A DNA stretch of 33,405 bases. Source: Kofleriaceae bacterium. GTDB lineage: Bacteria > Myxococcota_A > Polyangia > Haliangiales > Haliangiaceae. Location: the NCBI GenBank assembly GCA_013368795.1, contig JABFXX010000269.1, positions 1-33,405 of the forward strand. The letters run 5' to 3'. Each line of letters opens with the position of its first letter. Positions within the stretch are counted from its first letter, which is position 1. The notes below the pieces were generated by a model. It saw only the letters and a program-made list of their open reading frames with translations, was not told where the DNA came from and did no database searches. Of this stretch, positions 8,915 to 17,219 are shown in pieces. The position numbers and the translations under genes are program-made.

Positions 8915-8990
8915 TGGAACGAAGCCCCACCGCCCCCGCCGAAGTGCCCATTCTCGACCGACGACGCAGCGGTACGTTCCATGCAGAACG
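8915..8990 (+). promoter_or_regulatory. Inverted repeats upstream of the PA14-GH43 gene
   Basis: TGGAACG (8915-8921) is mirrored by CGTTCCA (8975-8981), and CGTTC (8975-8979) is mirrored by GAACG (8986-8990) across 6 bp. The second pair ends 10 bp before the ATG at 9001. These could be operator half-sites for a regulator of the glycosidase gene. The regulator is unknown and the call rests on symmetry alone. Confidence 0.3.
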
Positions 8991-9000
8991 CGCGCGCTGA

Positions 9001-10464
9001 ATGAGACACGTCGCGGTCATCGGGTTGCTAGTCGCGTGCTCCGGCAACGGAACTGGTCAGGTCACCGCCGACGGCAATCTCGCCGACGCCGACGTCGCCG
9101 AGCTCGAGCATGGCCTGCGCGGCGAGTACTTCGCGCGCTATCACGATCGCGTGCTCGACCGCGTCGATCCTGCGATCGACTTCAGCTGGGGCGATGGTGA
9201 GCTCGTTCCCGGCTCCGGTGCCGACCGCGTCTCGGTGCGCTGGACCGGCTACCTCGAGGTTCCCGAAGCGGCCACCTATACGTTCGTCACGAGCAACGAC
9301 GACGGCGTGCGCGTCACGATCGGCGACACCGTCGTCATCGACGACTGGCGCTTCCACTTTCCCGAGCGCCACGAGGGCACGATCGAGCTCGCTGCGGGAA
9401 CCGTCCCGATCGTCGTCGAGTACTTCGAGGTCGACCTCACCGCCGAGATGCGGCTGTCGTGGAGTGCGCCGGCGATCGGTCTCGAGGAGCAGATCATCCC
9501 GACCGAGCACCTGCGCGCTCCGCCGGCGCCGACCGATCTGCCGTCGGTGAAGCCGCCATACGCGAACCCGGTCGTTGACCGCGACTGTCCCGATCCGGGT
9601 GTCGCGTTCGCCGACGACGCGTTCTACATGGTCTGCACCGGCGGCAAGTTTCCGATCCAGCGCTCGCCCGACCTCGTGCTCTGGGAGCCGACCGGTACTG
9701 CCATCCTGCCCGGTGGCAAGGCGCCGTGGTCCGTCAACGGTGGTCGCAACTGGGCGCCCGAGATCCATCGCGTCGGTAACCACTACGTCGCGTACTTCAC
9801 CGCGGTGAATGGCGCGAACGTCCTGTCGATCGGCGCGGCCAGCGCGACGTCGATCGAGGGCCCGTACACCGACCGCGGTGGTCCGCTCGTCGAGCATCCG
9901 CAGGGTGTGATCGACGCGAGCTTCTTCCGCGACTCCGACGGCACGAACTATCTCCTCTACAAGATCGACGGCAACTCCGTCGGACAGCCGACGCCGATCT
10001 ACATCCGCAAGCTCGCCGCCGATGGCCTCTCGTTCGCGGCGGGCAGCACGCAGACCGAGCTCATCCGCAACGCACCGGCGACGTGGGAAGGCGGTGTCGT
10101 CGAGGCGCCGTGGCTCGTGAAGCGCGACGGCACCTACTACCTGTTCTACAGCGGCAACGTCTACGACCATCGCTATCGCACGGGCGTCGCGCGCGCGACG
10201 TCGGTCACCGGCCCGTACACGAAGCGCGCGATGCCGATCCTCGCGAACAACGCGCGCTGGGTCGGCCCCGGTCACGGCTCCGTCGTCTCGATCGGCGACG
10301 CGCTGTATTTCGTCTATCACGCGTGGGCGGCCAACGCGCAGGGCACAGCCGGTCCCGGCGGTCGTCGCGTGCTCGTCGACAAGATCGAGTGGGGCAGCGA
10401 CGGCTGGCCGAAGATCGCCAACGGCACGCCGAGCACGACGCTCCAGCGCTGGCCCGGCGAGTAG
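9001..10464 (+). CDS. Secreted PA14-domain glycoside hydrolase family 43 lipoprotein
   Basis: Protein of 487 residues. The short lipoprotein signal MRHVAVIGLLVAC puts the lipid cysteine at residue 13. A PA14-type carbohydrate-binding beta domain follows (about 38-165: GEYFARY, TSNDDGVRVTIGD, W116). A five-bladed GH43 propeller then covers about 185-487. The expected GH43 catalytic residues are present: base D198 (DCPDPG), pKa modulator D305 (VIDASFF) and acid E368 (VVEAPWL). WAPEI (251-255) and GPGHGS are also typical. The family cleaves arabinose- or xylose-containing plant or algal polysaccharides (arabinan, arabinoxylan); the exact substrate cannot be read from sequence. It is probably anchored on the cell surface. 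No strong ribosome binding site was found before the ATG at 9001. No other sugar-utilisation gene lies beside it. Confidence 0.92.
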   Translation: MRHVAVIGLLVACSGNGTGQVTADGNLADADVAELEHGLRGEYFARYHDRVLDRVDPAIDFSWGDGELVPGSGADRVSVRWTGYLEVPEAATYTFVTSNDDGVRVTIGDTVVIDDWRFHFPERHEGTIELAAGTVPIVVEYFEVDLTAEMRLSWSAPAIGLEEQIIPTEHLRAPPAPTDLPSVKPPYANPVVDRDCPDPGVAFADDAFYMVCTGGKFPIQRSPDLVLWEPTGTAILPGGKAPWSVNGGRNWAPEIHRVGNHYVAYFTAVNGANVLSIGAASATSIEGPYTDRGGPLVEHPQGVIDASFFRDSDGTNYLLYKIDGNSVGQPTPIYIRKLAADGLSFAAGSTQTELIRNAPATWEGGVVEAPWLVKRDGTYYLFYSGNVYDHRYRTGVARATSVTGPYTKRAMPILANNARWVGPGHGSVVSIGDALYFVYHAWAANAQGTAGPGGRRVLVDKIEWGSDGWPKIANGTPSTTLQRWPGE

Positions 10465-10473
10465 CTGTTGCAC

Positions 10474-10498
10474 TGCACCTGGGTGCACCTGGTGCACC
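10474..10498 (+). promoter_or_regulatory. Tandem GGTGCACC palindromes upstream of gene 10567
   Basis: The sequence TGCACCTGG occurs at 10474-10482 and again at 10484-10492, followed by TGCACC. As a result two perfect 8-bp palindromes GGTGCACC lie at 10482-10489 and 10491-10498, one base apart. Tandem palindromes between genes are typical of protein binding sites. No regulator can be named. Confidence 0.4.
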
Positions 10499-10566
10499 GC
10501 GCGATCCGCCGCTGCGATATCGCGGGCTTGCGTTGGCGTGGGCGTTGCTGATGATCGCCCGCTGAT

Positions 10567-11184
10567 ATGGGCTTTGCGTTCGCACTGATCTTCCTCATCT
10601 TCGCCGTCCCGATCGGGCTCTACGTCTGGTACGTCGCCATCCATGTCCCCGCCCGCGGGCGCGCGCGGCAGGAGCAGAGCTGGCGTCCGCTCGCCGAGCG
10701 CATCGGCGGGAATCTCGTCGCGAGCACGGGCACCTCGCGGTTCCACGGGCTCACGGTTCCCTACGGTGCGACCAGCGTGCGCGCGCTCGTGTTCGATCGA
10801 GCAGCCCACGATCCGTCGCTACCGCAGATGCGCGCCGAATTCGGCGGCTGGCGCACGTTCGTCCAGGCCGACGTCCCCGGCGCGCGCGGCGTGCCGCTCA
10901 GCATCCAGCCGCGAGGCGTATCGCGAGGCGGTATCGCCATCGGTCGCCCGGCACTCGAGCAGCATCACGTGATCACGCCGCTCCTCGCGACGCAGCCGCA
11001 GGCCATCGGGTGGCGCATCACGCCCGACCTCGAGCAAGCGCTCGCCGTGCTCGGCAACCGCTACGACTACGTGCAGGCCGGCCCGGCGTTCGTGAACCTC
11101 GAGATCCCGGGCGTCTGCACCGATCCGGTCGTGCTCGAAGCCGCGCTGCGCGTCGTCGGCGCCCTCGCGCAACCGGCGAGCTGA
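10567..11184 (+). CDS. Membrane-anchored hypothetical protein
   Basis: Protein of 205 residues with one N-terminal hydrophobic helix (residues 3-26, FAFALIFLIFAVPIGLYVWY). A globular region of about 175 residues follows, with no motif I recognise. The positively charged residues after the helix (RGRARQ) suggest that the C-terminal domain stays in the cytoplasm. The start is the ATG at 10567, directly before the helix. The stop codon abuts the stop of the convergent gene at 11185; together they read TGATCA. No function is assigned. Confidence 0.75.
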   Translation: MGFAFALIFLIFAVPIGLYVWYVAIHVPARGRARQEQSWRPLAERIGGNLVASTGTSRFHGLTVPYGATSVRALVFDRAAHDPSLPQMRAEFGGWRTFVQADVPGARGVPLSIQPRGVSRGGIAIGRPALEQHHVITPLLATQPQAIGWRITPDLEQALAVLGNRYDYVQAGPAFVNLEIPGVCTDPVVLEAALRVVGALAQPAS

Positions 11185-11538
11185 TCATCGCAGCGTTGCC
11201 GGCAGCAGCGCCGCGGCTCCGCGTCGCTCGAGCACGAGATACGCGTAGTACAGCGCGCCATACGCGGCTGCATAGAACACCCAGATGCCGAGCTTGCCCG
11301 CGCCCCACTTGCTGCCCTTGCGGGCCTTCGCGAACATCGCCTGCAGCCACGGTCCAACGTAGTTTGCCGCGAGCGCGAACCCGACACCGGTGAGGACGAG
11401 AACAATGCCGGTGCGCAGATAGATGTCGCGCACGTGCTGGCGAAGTTTGTACATCGCGATGTCTTCCATCAACGCGACGACCAGCAGCACGAGCGGAACG
11501 ATCAACACGGTGCGCGAGCGAAACGGCGAGCCCGTCAT
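11185..11538 (-). CDS. Small multi-span membrane protein of unknown function
   Basis: Protein of 117 residues with about three hydrophobic helices (residues about 11-24, 44-60 and 84-102). A basic loop (AKARKGSKWGAGK) lies between the second and third. It resembles many small inner-membrane proteins but matches no family I recognise. The ATG at 11538 precedes the first helix. It is convergent with gene 10567. The 87 bp upstream separates it from the divergent gene at 11626, so each probably has its own promoter there. Confidence 0.75.
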   Translation of the reverse strand: MTGSPFRSRTVLIVPLVLLVVALMEDIAMYKLRQHVRDIYLRTGIVLVLTGVGFALAANYVGPWLQAMFAKARKGSKWGAGKLGIWVFYAAAYGALYYAYLVLERRGAAALLPATLR

Positions 11539-11604
11539 ACAGCACGAGTGAACACCGACTCGCAGCGCTCGTCACGGCGATCAGCTCCAGTTCTTCGCGG
11601 TCGC

Positions 11605-11621
11605 ACAGCTTGGTAAGCTGT
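11605..11621 (+). promoter_or_regulatory. Perfect inverted repeat just before the start codon of gene 11626
   Basis: ACAGCTT (11605-11611), GGT, AAGCTGT (11615-11621): 7-bp perfect arms with a 3-base centre, ending 4 bp before the ATG at 11626. As DNA it could be an operator, perhaps for the neighbouring XRE regulator. As RNA it would form a hairpin over the place where a ribosome binding site should be. Confidence 0.5.
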
Positions 11622-11625
11622 CCCA

Positions 11626-12042
11626 ATGAACGAGCAACGCCGGCAGCTCCTGGCCGCGCTGGCCGAGCGAGGCTGGACGGAACCGCAGCCACTCGACACC
11701 CAGTGGTGGGCCGACGAGATGCTTGTCCTCACGTCGACCTGGTCGCCGGTGGGACAGAAGCTGTTCGTGACGTTCCTCGTCGATCCGCAGCACGACGGCC
11801 CGCGCGCGAAGGGCGAGCACGTCTGGGCGGTGCAGGCCTCGACGACGCAGCCGCTCGATCGCCGAGACAAAACCGGGCCAGTTCTGTCGGTCGGCCGCGG
11901 CTGGCTCGAACGCCTGCCGGAGCTCCTGCACGCGATCGACCGTTTCCGCGCGAGCTCGTCGCCGAATGAAGACGTCACGTCGCGCGGCGACCGCGAGCAG
12001 CGCGCAACTCGGTCGCCAGGCGATCCGCGTTCGCGCGCGTGA
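11626..12042 (+). CDS. Small hypothetical protein
   Basis: Protein of 138 residues. Residues 1-105 look globular (MNEQRRQLLAALAERGW, WWADEMLVLTS, KLFVTFLVDPQ). The last 30 residues are polar and probably disordered. There is no signal peptide or membrane segment. It is convergent with the XRE regulator and the two overlap by 68 bp (11975-12042); the overlapping part is the disordered tail. I do not recognise the family. The overlap with a DNA-binding regulator and the palindrome before its start suggest that the pair might be functionally linked, but nothing shows this directly. Confidence 0.65.
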   Translation: MNEQRRQLLAALAERGWTEPQPLDTQWWADEMLVLTSTWSPVGQKLFVTFLVDPQHDGPRAKGEHVWAVQASTTQPLDRRDKTGPVLSVGRGWLERLPELLHAIDRFRASSSPNEDVTSRGDREQRATRSPGDPRSRA

Positions 12043-12352
12043 CCTCGAGGTCTCGCTCGAGAGATGCGATGCGATCGGTCGCCTCGCGTAGCTGCTCGAG
12101 AAGCTTGCGCACCTCGTCGGGCTGATCGGCGGCGGTCCACAGCTCGAACGTGTCGACTCCGAGCGCCTTCGCGATCCAGCCGATCTGTTCGTGCCGTGGC
12201 CGCGCCTTGCCGCTGATGATGCGGCAGATCGAGGTTCGCTCGACGCCGCTCTTGCGCGACAGCGTGCTCTGGCTGAAGCCGCGCTCGACCATCAGCCGCC
12301 GCAATCGATCACCGAAGAGGCTTGGTGCGCATGTCGTGTCCACGACCGGCAC
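11975..12352 (-). CDS. XRE-family transcriptional regulator with C-terminal coiled coil
   Basis: Protein of 125 residues. Residues 12-66 form a helix-turn-helix of the Cro/C1 (XRE) type: FGDRLRRLMVERGFSQSTLSRKSG, then the recognition helix TSICRIISGKARP. Residues 78-120 are predicted coiled coil (EQLREATDRIASLERDLEV), suited to dimerisation. It is a cytoplasmic DNA-binding protein; targets are unknown. The start is a GTG at 12352, with a second GTG at 12343 as an alternative, and neither has a clear ribosome binding site. The 3' end overlaps the convergent hypothetical gene by 68 bp. The 9-bp repeat TATGCGACT (12354-12362, 12474-12482) sits in its upstream region. Confidence 0.85.
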   Translation of the reverse strand: MPVVDTTCAPSLFGDRLRRLMVERGFSQSTLSRKSGVERTSICRIISGKARPRHEQIGWIAKALGVDTFELWTAADQPDEVRKLLEQLREATDRIASLERDLEVTRANADRLATELRAARGRRAT

Positions 12353-12353
12353 C

Positions 12354-12482
12354 TATGCGACTGCGATGCCGCGGCTCGCTCCGGCCAAGTCCGCGACAGA
12401 GCGTCTCGAGGCGGCCTGACCAGGAACACGCGCGCTCCAGCGCGGAGCAAACTCGCGCCGGATCGCGCGCAAGTATGCGACT
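12354..12482. repeat. Direct 9-bp repeats TATGCGACT between the XRE and His-rich genes
   Basis: TATGCGACT occurs at 12354-12362, directly at the XRE start, and at 12474-12482, upstream of the His-rich protein. A pair of identical 9-mers within 130 bp at two divergent starts could mark a regulator site, perhaps that of the XRE protein. Chance is possible. Confidence 0.3.
12434..12465 (+). promoter_or_regulatory. 32-bp element A, possible upstream activating site for the FHA activator
   Basis: GCTCC (12434-12438) and GGAGC (12444-12448) form an inverted repeat, followed by GCGCCG and ATCG. The whole 32 bp matches element B (15568-15599) at 25 of 32 positions. It lies 62 bp before the ATG at 12527, as element B lies 64 bp before its ATG. 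Its centre is about 85 bp before the transcription start predicted from the -24/-12 element, a typical place for a sigma-54 activator site. Confidence 0.5.
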
Positions 12483-12498
12483 CGACGAGGACGCGGCT

Positions 12499-12514
12499 GG
12501 GCCTCCGTCTTGCT
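12499..12514 (+). promoter_or_regulatory. Possible sigma-54 -24/-12 promoter of the His-rich protein gene
   Basis: GGGCCTCCGTCTTGCT: GG at 12500-12501 and GC at 12512-12513 are separated by exactly 10 bp, and the -12 part TTGCT fits the consensus. The -24 part departs from TGGCAC. The predicted transcript would start about 2 bp before the ATG at 12527. Support comes mainly from the matching arrangement at 15634-15649. Confidence 0.4.
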
Positions 12515-12526
12515 GTTGGGGACGGG

Positions 12527-13240
12527 ATGATGCGGACCACGATCCTGATCGCCGCCTTGCTGATGATCGCCGCGGGCGGTGTGCGCGCGGCACCGGCACG
12601 GCAGGTTCACTACGCCGGCATCCACCCGGTGCCTGCCCTGGAGGGCGGCGGCATCTGCCACATCCTGGGCCCGCACGTTCACGTGTACCCGGCCGACAAG
12701 CTCCAGTATCGCGAGCACGACGGCGAGTACGTGTTCGTCGGCGACCCGGTCGCGTACGGCTGGGATGGGCCGCACTACGCGTACAAGGGCCATCACCCGA
12801 TCGACGTGGAGGTCATCGTTGGCGACGACGAGCCGGATGTCGAGTGGTGCTATCTCGACGGGCCGCACTATCACGCGTTCGCCCCCGCCGAGGGACCGGA
12901 CTTCCAGTTCGCCGGTGGCGCGTACTTCTACGTCGGCAAGCCACCGAAGGCATATCTCGACGCGCGACCGGCGATGGTGAAGATCAACGCGGTCTACCGG
13001 CCGATCGTGTACGCGCGGCCCACCGTGACCGTCGCGGCGCCTACCGGCTGGATCGGCGCGAACGTCGAGGTCGTGACGGTTCGGCCGAAGGTCGTGACGC
13101 CGGTCCGAGCGATCGGGCCGACGATCTGGGTCGACCTCGGCGTCGTCGCGCCTGCCGTGATCGTTCACGATCATCGCCATCGTCACCGCCACCACAAGCA
13201 CAAGAAGTTCCGACATTGGCACGACGGCGACGACGACTAG
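12527..13240 (+). CDS. Secreted protein with His-rich C-terminus
   Basis: Protein of 237 residues. MMRTTILIAALLMIAAGGVRAAPA is a Sec signal peptide, with cleavage likely after about residue 21. The mature part contains repeated His/Tyr-rich motifs (HYAGIHPVP, GPHVHVYP, GPHYAYKGHHP, GPHYHAF) and ends in a dense cluster of His, Arg and Lys followed by DGDDD. Such His-rich segments often bind transition metals; that is inference from composition. No catalytic motif is recognised. I chose the ATG at 12527 because it directly precedes the signal peptide; an ATG at 12530 is also possible. Kinase A begins 24 bp downstream, so the two probably share a transcript from the candidate sigma-54 promoter. 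Confidence 0.85.
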   Translation: MMRTTILIAALLMIAAGGVRAAPARQVHYAGIHPVPALEGGGICHILGPHVHVYPADKLQYREHDGEYVFVGDPVAYGWDGPHYAYKGHHPIDVEVIVGDDEPDVEWCYLDGPHYHAFAPAEGPDFQFAGGAYFYVGKPPKAYLDARPAMVKINAVYRPIVYARPTVTVAAPTGWIGANVEVVTVRPKVVTPVRAIGPTIWVDLGVVAPAVIVHDHRHRHRHHKHKKFRHWHDGDDD

Positions 13241-13264
13241 GGGCGCGCGCGGTACAGTGGACAC

Positions 13265-14176
13265 GTGCCTCGTCCGTCACGACAGACACTGGAGCTGTGG
13301 ACGCAGTCGTCCGTGGATCCGGGTCACCTCGTCGGACGCGTCGAGGATGGCTTCCGCTTCGAGCGGCTGGTCGGCACGGGCGGCATCGGCGAGGTCTACG
13401 AGGCCGTGCGCGTCAGCGATAACGCACGCGTCGCGATCAAGACGCTCCTGCCGACATTTCGCGATGTGCGCGAGGCGGTGCGCCGTCTCGAGCGCGAGGC
13501 ACGCGCCGGCGGTCTGCTCGATCATCCGAACATCGTCGACATCCAGGCGTACGGCGTCCTCGCCGACGGCATGCCGTACCTCGTCATGGAGCTCGTCGAT
13601 GGCATCGACCTCGGCGCGGCGCTCGAACACGGCGCGCTCGAGCCTCGCCGCGCGCTCGCGATCGGCCGGCAGACGCTCGAGGGCCTCGCGCACGCGCACA
13701 CCCACGGCGTCTTGCACCGCGATCTCAAGCCCGAGAACCTGATGCTCGCGGCGACAGCCGACGGCGAACGCGTCAAGATCCTCGACCTCGGCCTCGCGAA
13801 GCTCGTCGGGTTCGCGGCCGAGGGCAGCGCCAAGCTGACGGAGACCGGCGCGATCTTCGGCACGCCCGCATACATGGCCCCCGAGCAGGCGCTCGGTCGT
13901 CCCGTGACATTCGCGACCGATATCTACGCGGTCGGCGTGATCGTGTTCGAGATGCTGACCGGCAAGGTGCCGTTCATCGGCGCCGACGTGCAGGGCACGC
14001 TGCGCCTGCACGTGAAGGGCACGATCCCGCGCCTCGTCGACGTCGCGCCGTGGTGCCCGCCTGCCCTCGATCAGATCATCACGCAGGCGCTCCAGAAGGA
14101 GCCGGCGGCGCGGTTCGCGTCCGCGTCGCGAATGGCCGCGGCGCTCCACGTCATCGAGCGCTCGCTCGCCGCGTGA
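13265..14176 (+). CDS. Ser/Thr protein kinase A (catalytic domain only)
   Basis: Protein of 303 residues that is almost only a kinase domain: glycine loop GTGGIG near 37, catalytic K59, HRD 151-153, metal-binding DLG (174-176) in place of DFG, and APE 205-207. There is no transmembrane helix or sensor domain, so it is cytoplasmic and probably regulated by partners. DLG is a tolerated variant in bacterial kinases. The start is the GTG at 13265; the N-terminal 25 residues are ordinary linker. It follows the His-rich protein gene by 24 bp and is convergent with the FHA sigma-54 activator (3 bp apart). FHA domains bind phosphothreonine, so this kinase is a natural candidate to control that activator. 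That link is inference from position and family. Confidence 0.93.
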   Translation: MPRPSRQTLELWTQSSVDPGHLVGRVEDGFRFERLVGTGGIGEVYEAVRVSDNARVAIKTLLPTFRDVREAVRRLEREARAGGLLDHPNIVDIQAYGVLADGMPYLVMELVDGIDLGAALEHGALEPRRALAIGRQTLEGLAHAHTHGVLHRDLKPENLMLAATADGERVKILDLGLAKLVGFAAEGSAKLTETGAIFGTPAYMAPEQALGRPVTFATDIYAVGVIVFEMLTGKVPFIGADVQGTLRLHVKGTIPRLVDVAPWCPPALDQIITQALQKEPAARFASASRMAAALHVIERSLAA

Positions 14177-14179
14177 TCG

Positions 14180-15532
<1,353 letters not shown>

Positions 15533-15567
15533 CGTGCGCCATTGTAAGCGCGCGCAAGGACAGCGCT

Positions 15568-15599
15568 GCTCCGGTGCGGAGCGAATCTGCGCCGAATCG
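15568..15599 (+). promoter_or_regulatory. 32-bp element B between the FHA activator and kinase B
   Basis: GCTCCG (15568-15573), GTG, CGGAGC (15577-15582) is a perfect 6-bp inverted repeat, followed by GAATCT, GCGCCG and AATCG. It matches element A at 12434 at 25 of 32 positions in the same orientation. It lies 64 bp before the kinase B ATG and 36 bp before the activator's own ATG on the other strand, so it could serve both activation of kinase B and autoregulation. Confidence 0.5.
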
Positions 15600-15633
15600 G
15601 GCTCTAACCCCTCGAACACCGTCGGAGAACCTC

Positions 15634-15649
15634 TGGCCCACGTGTTGCG
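15634..15649 (+). promoter_or_regulatory. Possible sigma-54 -24/-12 promoter of kinase B
   Basis: TGGCCCACGTGTTGCG: GG at 15635-15636 and GC at 15647-15648 are exactly 10 bp apart. TGGC and TTGC match the sigma-54 consensus (TGGCAC, five bases, TTGC) with only the A of the -24 box changed. The transcript would begin about 3 bp before the ATG at 15663, which would make it nearly leaderless. Proximity to a sigma-54 activator gene supports the call. Confidence 0.5.
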
Positions 15650-15662
15650 ATGACACACATGG

Positions 15663-17189
15663 ATGTCCCAGCGCGACCTCATCGGACAGGTCCTCAGCGG
15701 CCGCTATCGCGTGATCGCGCCCGTCGGCAAGGGTGCGATGGGCAGCGTCTATCGCGGCGAGCACGTCGGCCTCGGCCGCTCCGTCGCGATCAAGGTCATC
15801 GGCGAAGAGGTGCCCGGCGAGATGATCGCGCGCCAGCGCTTCGAGCGCGAGGCCAAGGCGATGGCGAAGCTCGCGCACCCTCACTGTGCATCCGTGCTCG
15901 ATGTCGGCCTGCACGGCGATCAGCCGTACGTCGTGATGGAGTTCGTCGACGGCCAGAACCTGAAGGAGGTCGTCGCCAACGGACCTCTTCCGACCGAGCG
16001 AGCGATCGACATCACGCGGCAGATCCTGTCGGGCCTCGCTCACGCGCACGACCACGGCATCATCCACCGCGACATCAAGCCGGCGAACGTCGTGCTCTCG
16101 CAGAAGGCCGGGCTCGGCGATCACGTGAAGATCCTCGACTTCGGGCTCGCGAAGATGAACCGCGAGACCTCGAACCTGACCTCCGGTGTCGTCGTCGGCA
16201 CGCCGTCGTACATGGCGCCGGAGCAGGTCCTCGGCCAGTTGCTCGACACGCGCGTCGACCTCTACGCGTGTGGCGTCCTGCTGTTCGAGCTGCTCACCGG
16301 GACGAAGCCGTTTCGATCGGCGAACAACGAGCCGGTCGAGGTCTGCATGCAGCACCTCCACCAGGTCCCGCCTCGCCTGGGCGATGTCGTCGCGCGCGAC
16401 TTCGGCGGCATCGAAGGCGTCGTCGCCAAGGCGCTCGCGAAGGACCGCGAGCAGCGCTACCAGACCGCCGGAGATTTCGCCGTCGCGCTCGTCGATGCAG
16501 CGAGGGGCGCCCCGTCGGCACCGCCGCCGCGGCCTTTCTCGCCTGCACGGCGTTCAGCGACTCCGCCCGAGGGCACGAGCGCCGCGACCGTCCAGCTCGC
16601 AGCCACCGAAGTGACCGCGACTCCGCCGTCGAAGCGCTCGCACATGGCGTGGCTCGTCGGCGGCGCAGCGCTCGCGGCTCTCGCGGTCGCAGCCATCGCG
16701 ATCGTTCAGATGCGCGGCGAGGCGAGCGAGCCCATGCCGGCTGCGCCGGTGGCGGCCGCACCGATCGACGCCGCGATCGCCGAACCGCCGCCGGCCGCGG
16801 ATCCCGTCGACGAGCTCCTCGCGCAGGCCGAGACGCTCTCGCGCGAAGCCGCGATCGACCTGCTCGTCAAGGCGCGCAAGACGTACCCCGACGACGCGCG
16901 CCTGCCCTATCACGCCGGCCTCATCTATCTCGATCGGATGTGGTGGGCCGATGGCCTCAAGCAGCTGCGCGCCGCGATCGCGATCGATCCGAAGTACAAG
17001 TCGGATCCCGAGCTGATCAAGGCCGTGATTCGCGGCTTCAACACGACCGCGAAGTACGACTGGACACTCGCGAGCTTCCTGCGCAAGGACATCGGTAAGG
17101 CGGCGAAGCCGTACCTCGAGGACACCGCGAACGCGCATCCCAATCAGCTCGTGCGCAAGCGTGCCGCCGCCGAGCTGCGCCGATATTGA
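15663..17189 (+). CDS. Ser/Thr protein kinase B, membrane-anchored with helical exported tail
   Basis: Protein of 508 residues. Kinase domain at about 14-275: glycine loop GKGAMG near 22, catalytic K44, HRD 135-137, DFG 159-161, APE 185-187. A Pro/Ala linker follows, then one membrane helix at about 328-350 and an exported tail at about 370-508. The tail is TPR-like (LLVKARKTYPDDARLPYHAGLIYL) and ends with a domain containing WWADGLKQLR. That tail is duplicated, without a kinase, in the next gene. The ATG at 15663 is the first start in this frame and is followed by LIGQVLSGRYRV, a normal kinase beginning. It is divergent from the FHA activator and probably co-transcribed with the paralogue 30 bp downstream. 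Confidence 0.93.
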   Translation: MSQRDLIGQVLSGRYRVIAPVGKGAMGSVYRGEHVGLGRSVAIKVIGEEVPGEMIARQRFEREAKAMAKLAHPHCASVLDVGLHGDQPYVVMEFVDGQNLKEVVANGPLPTERAIDITRQILSGLAHAHDHGIIHRDIKPANVVLSQKAGLGDHVKILDFGLAKMNRETSNLTSGVVVGTPSYMAPEQVLGQLLDTRVDLYACGVLLFELLTGTKPFRSANNEPVEVCMQHLHQVPPRLGDVVARDFGGIEGVVAKALAKDREQRYQTAGDFAVALVDAARGAPSAPPPRPFSPARRSATPPEGTSAATVQLAATEVTATPPSKRSHMAWLVGGAALAALAVAAIAIVQMRGEASEPMPAAPVAAAPIDAAIAEPPPAADPVDELLAQAETLSREAAIDLLVKARKTYPDDARLPYHAGLIYLDRMWWADGLKQLRAAIAIDPKYKSDPELIKAVIRGFNTTAKYDWTLASFLRKDIGKAAKPYLEDTANAHPNQLVRKRAAAELRRY

Positions 17190-17201
17190 TCGGACAGATC
17201 G

Positions 17202-17215
17202 GCTCCGCGTGGAGC
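17202..17215 (+). promoter_or_regulatory. Hairpin enclosing the ribosome binding site of gene 17220
   Basis: GCTCC (17202-17206), GCGT, GGAGC (17211-17215): a perfect 5-bp stem with a 4-base loop. The 3' arm contains GGAG, the ribosome binding site for the GTG at 17220, so the hairpin could limit translation of this gene. It resembles the GCTCC/GGAGC core of elements A and B. Confidence 0.45.
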
Positions 17216-17219
17216 ACTC

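Noticed and set aside
4759..9009. Full 1416-residue version of the kinase-TPR frame starting at 9009
   Set aside because: Its first 340 or so residues lie opposite the H1-like protein gene and are a shadow with repeated Leu/Arg; the kinase begins near 7695.
9028..10809. 593-residue minus-strand open frame opposite the GH43 gene
   Set aside because: No motifs; GH43 and PA14 motifs on the plus strand are decisive.
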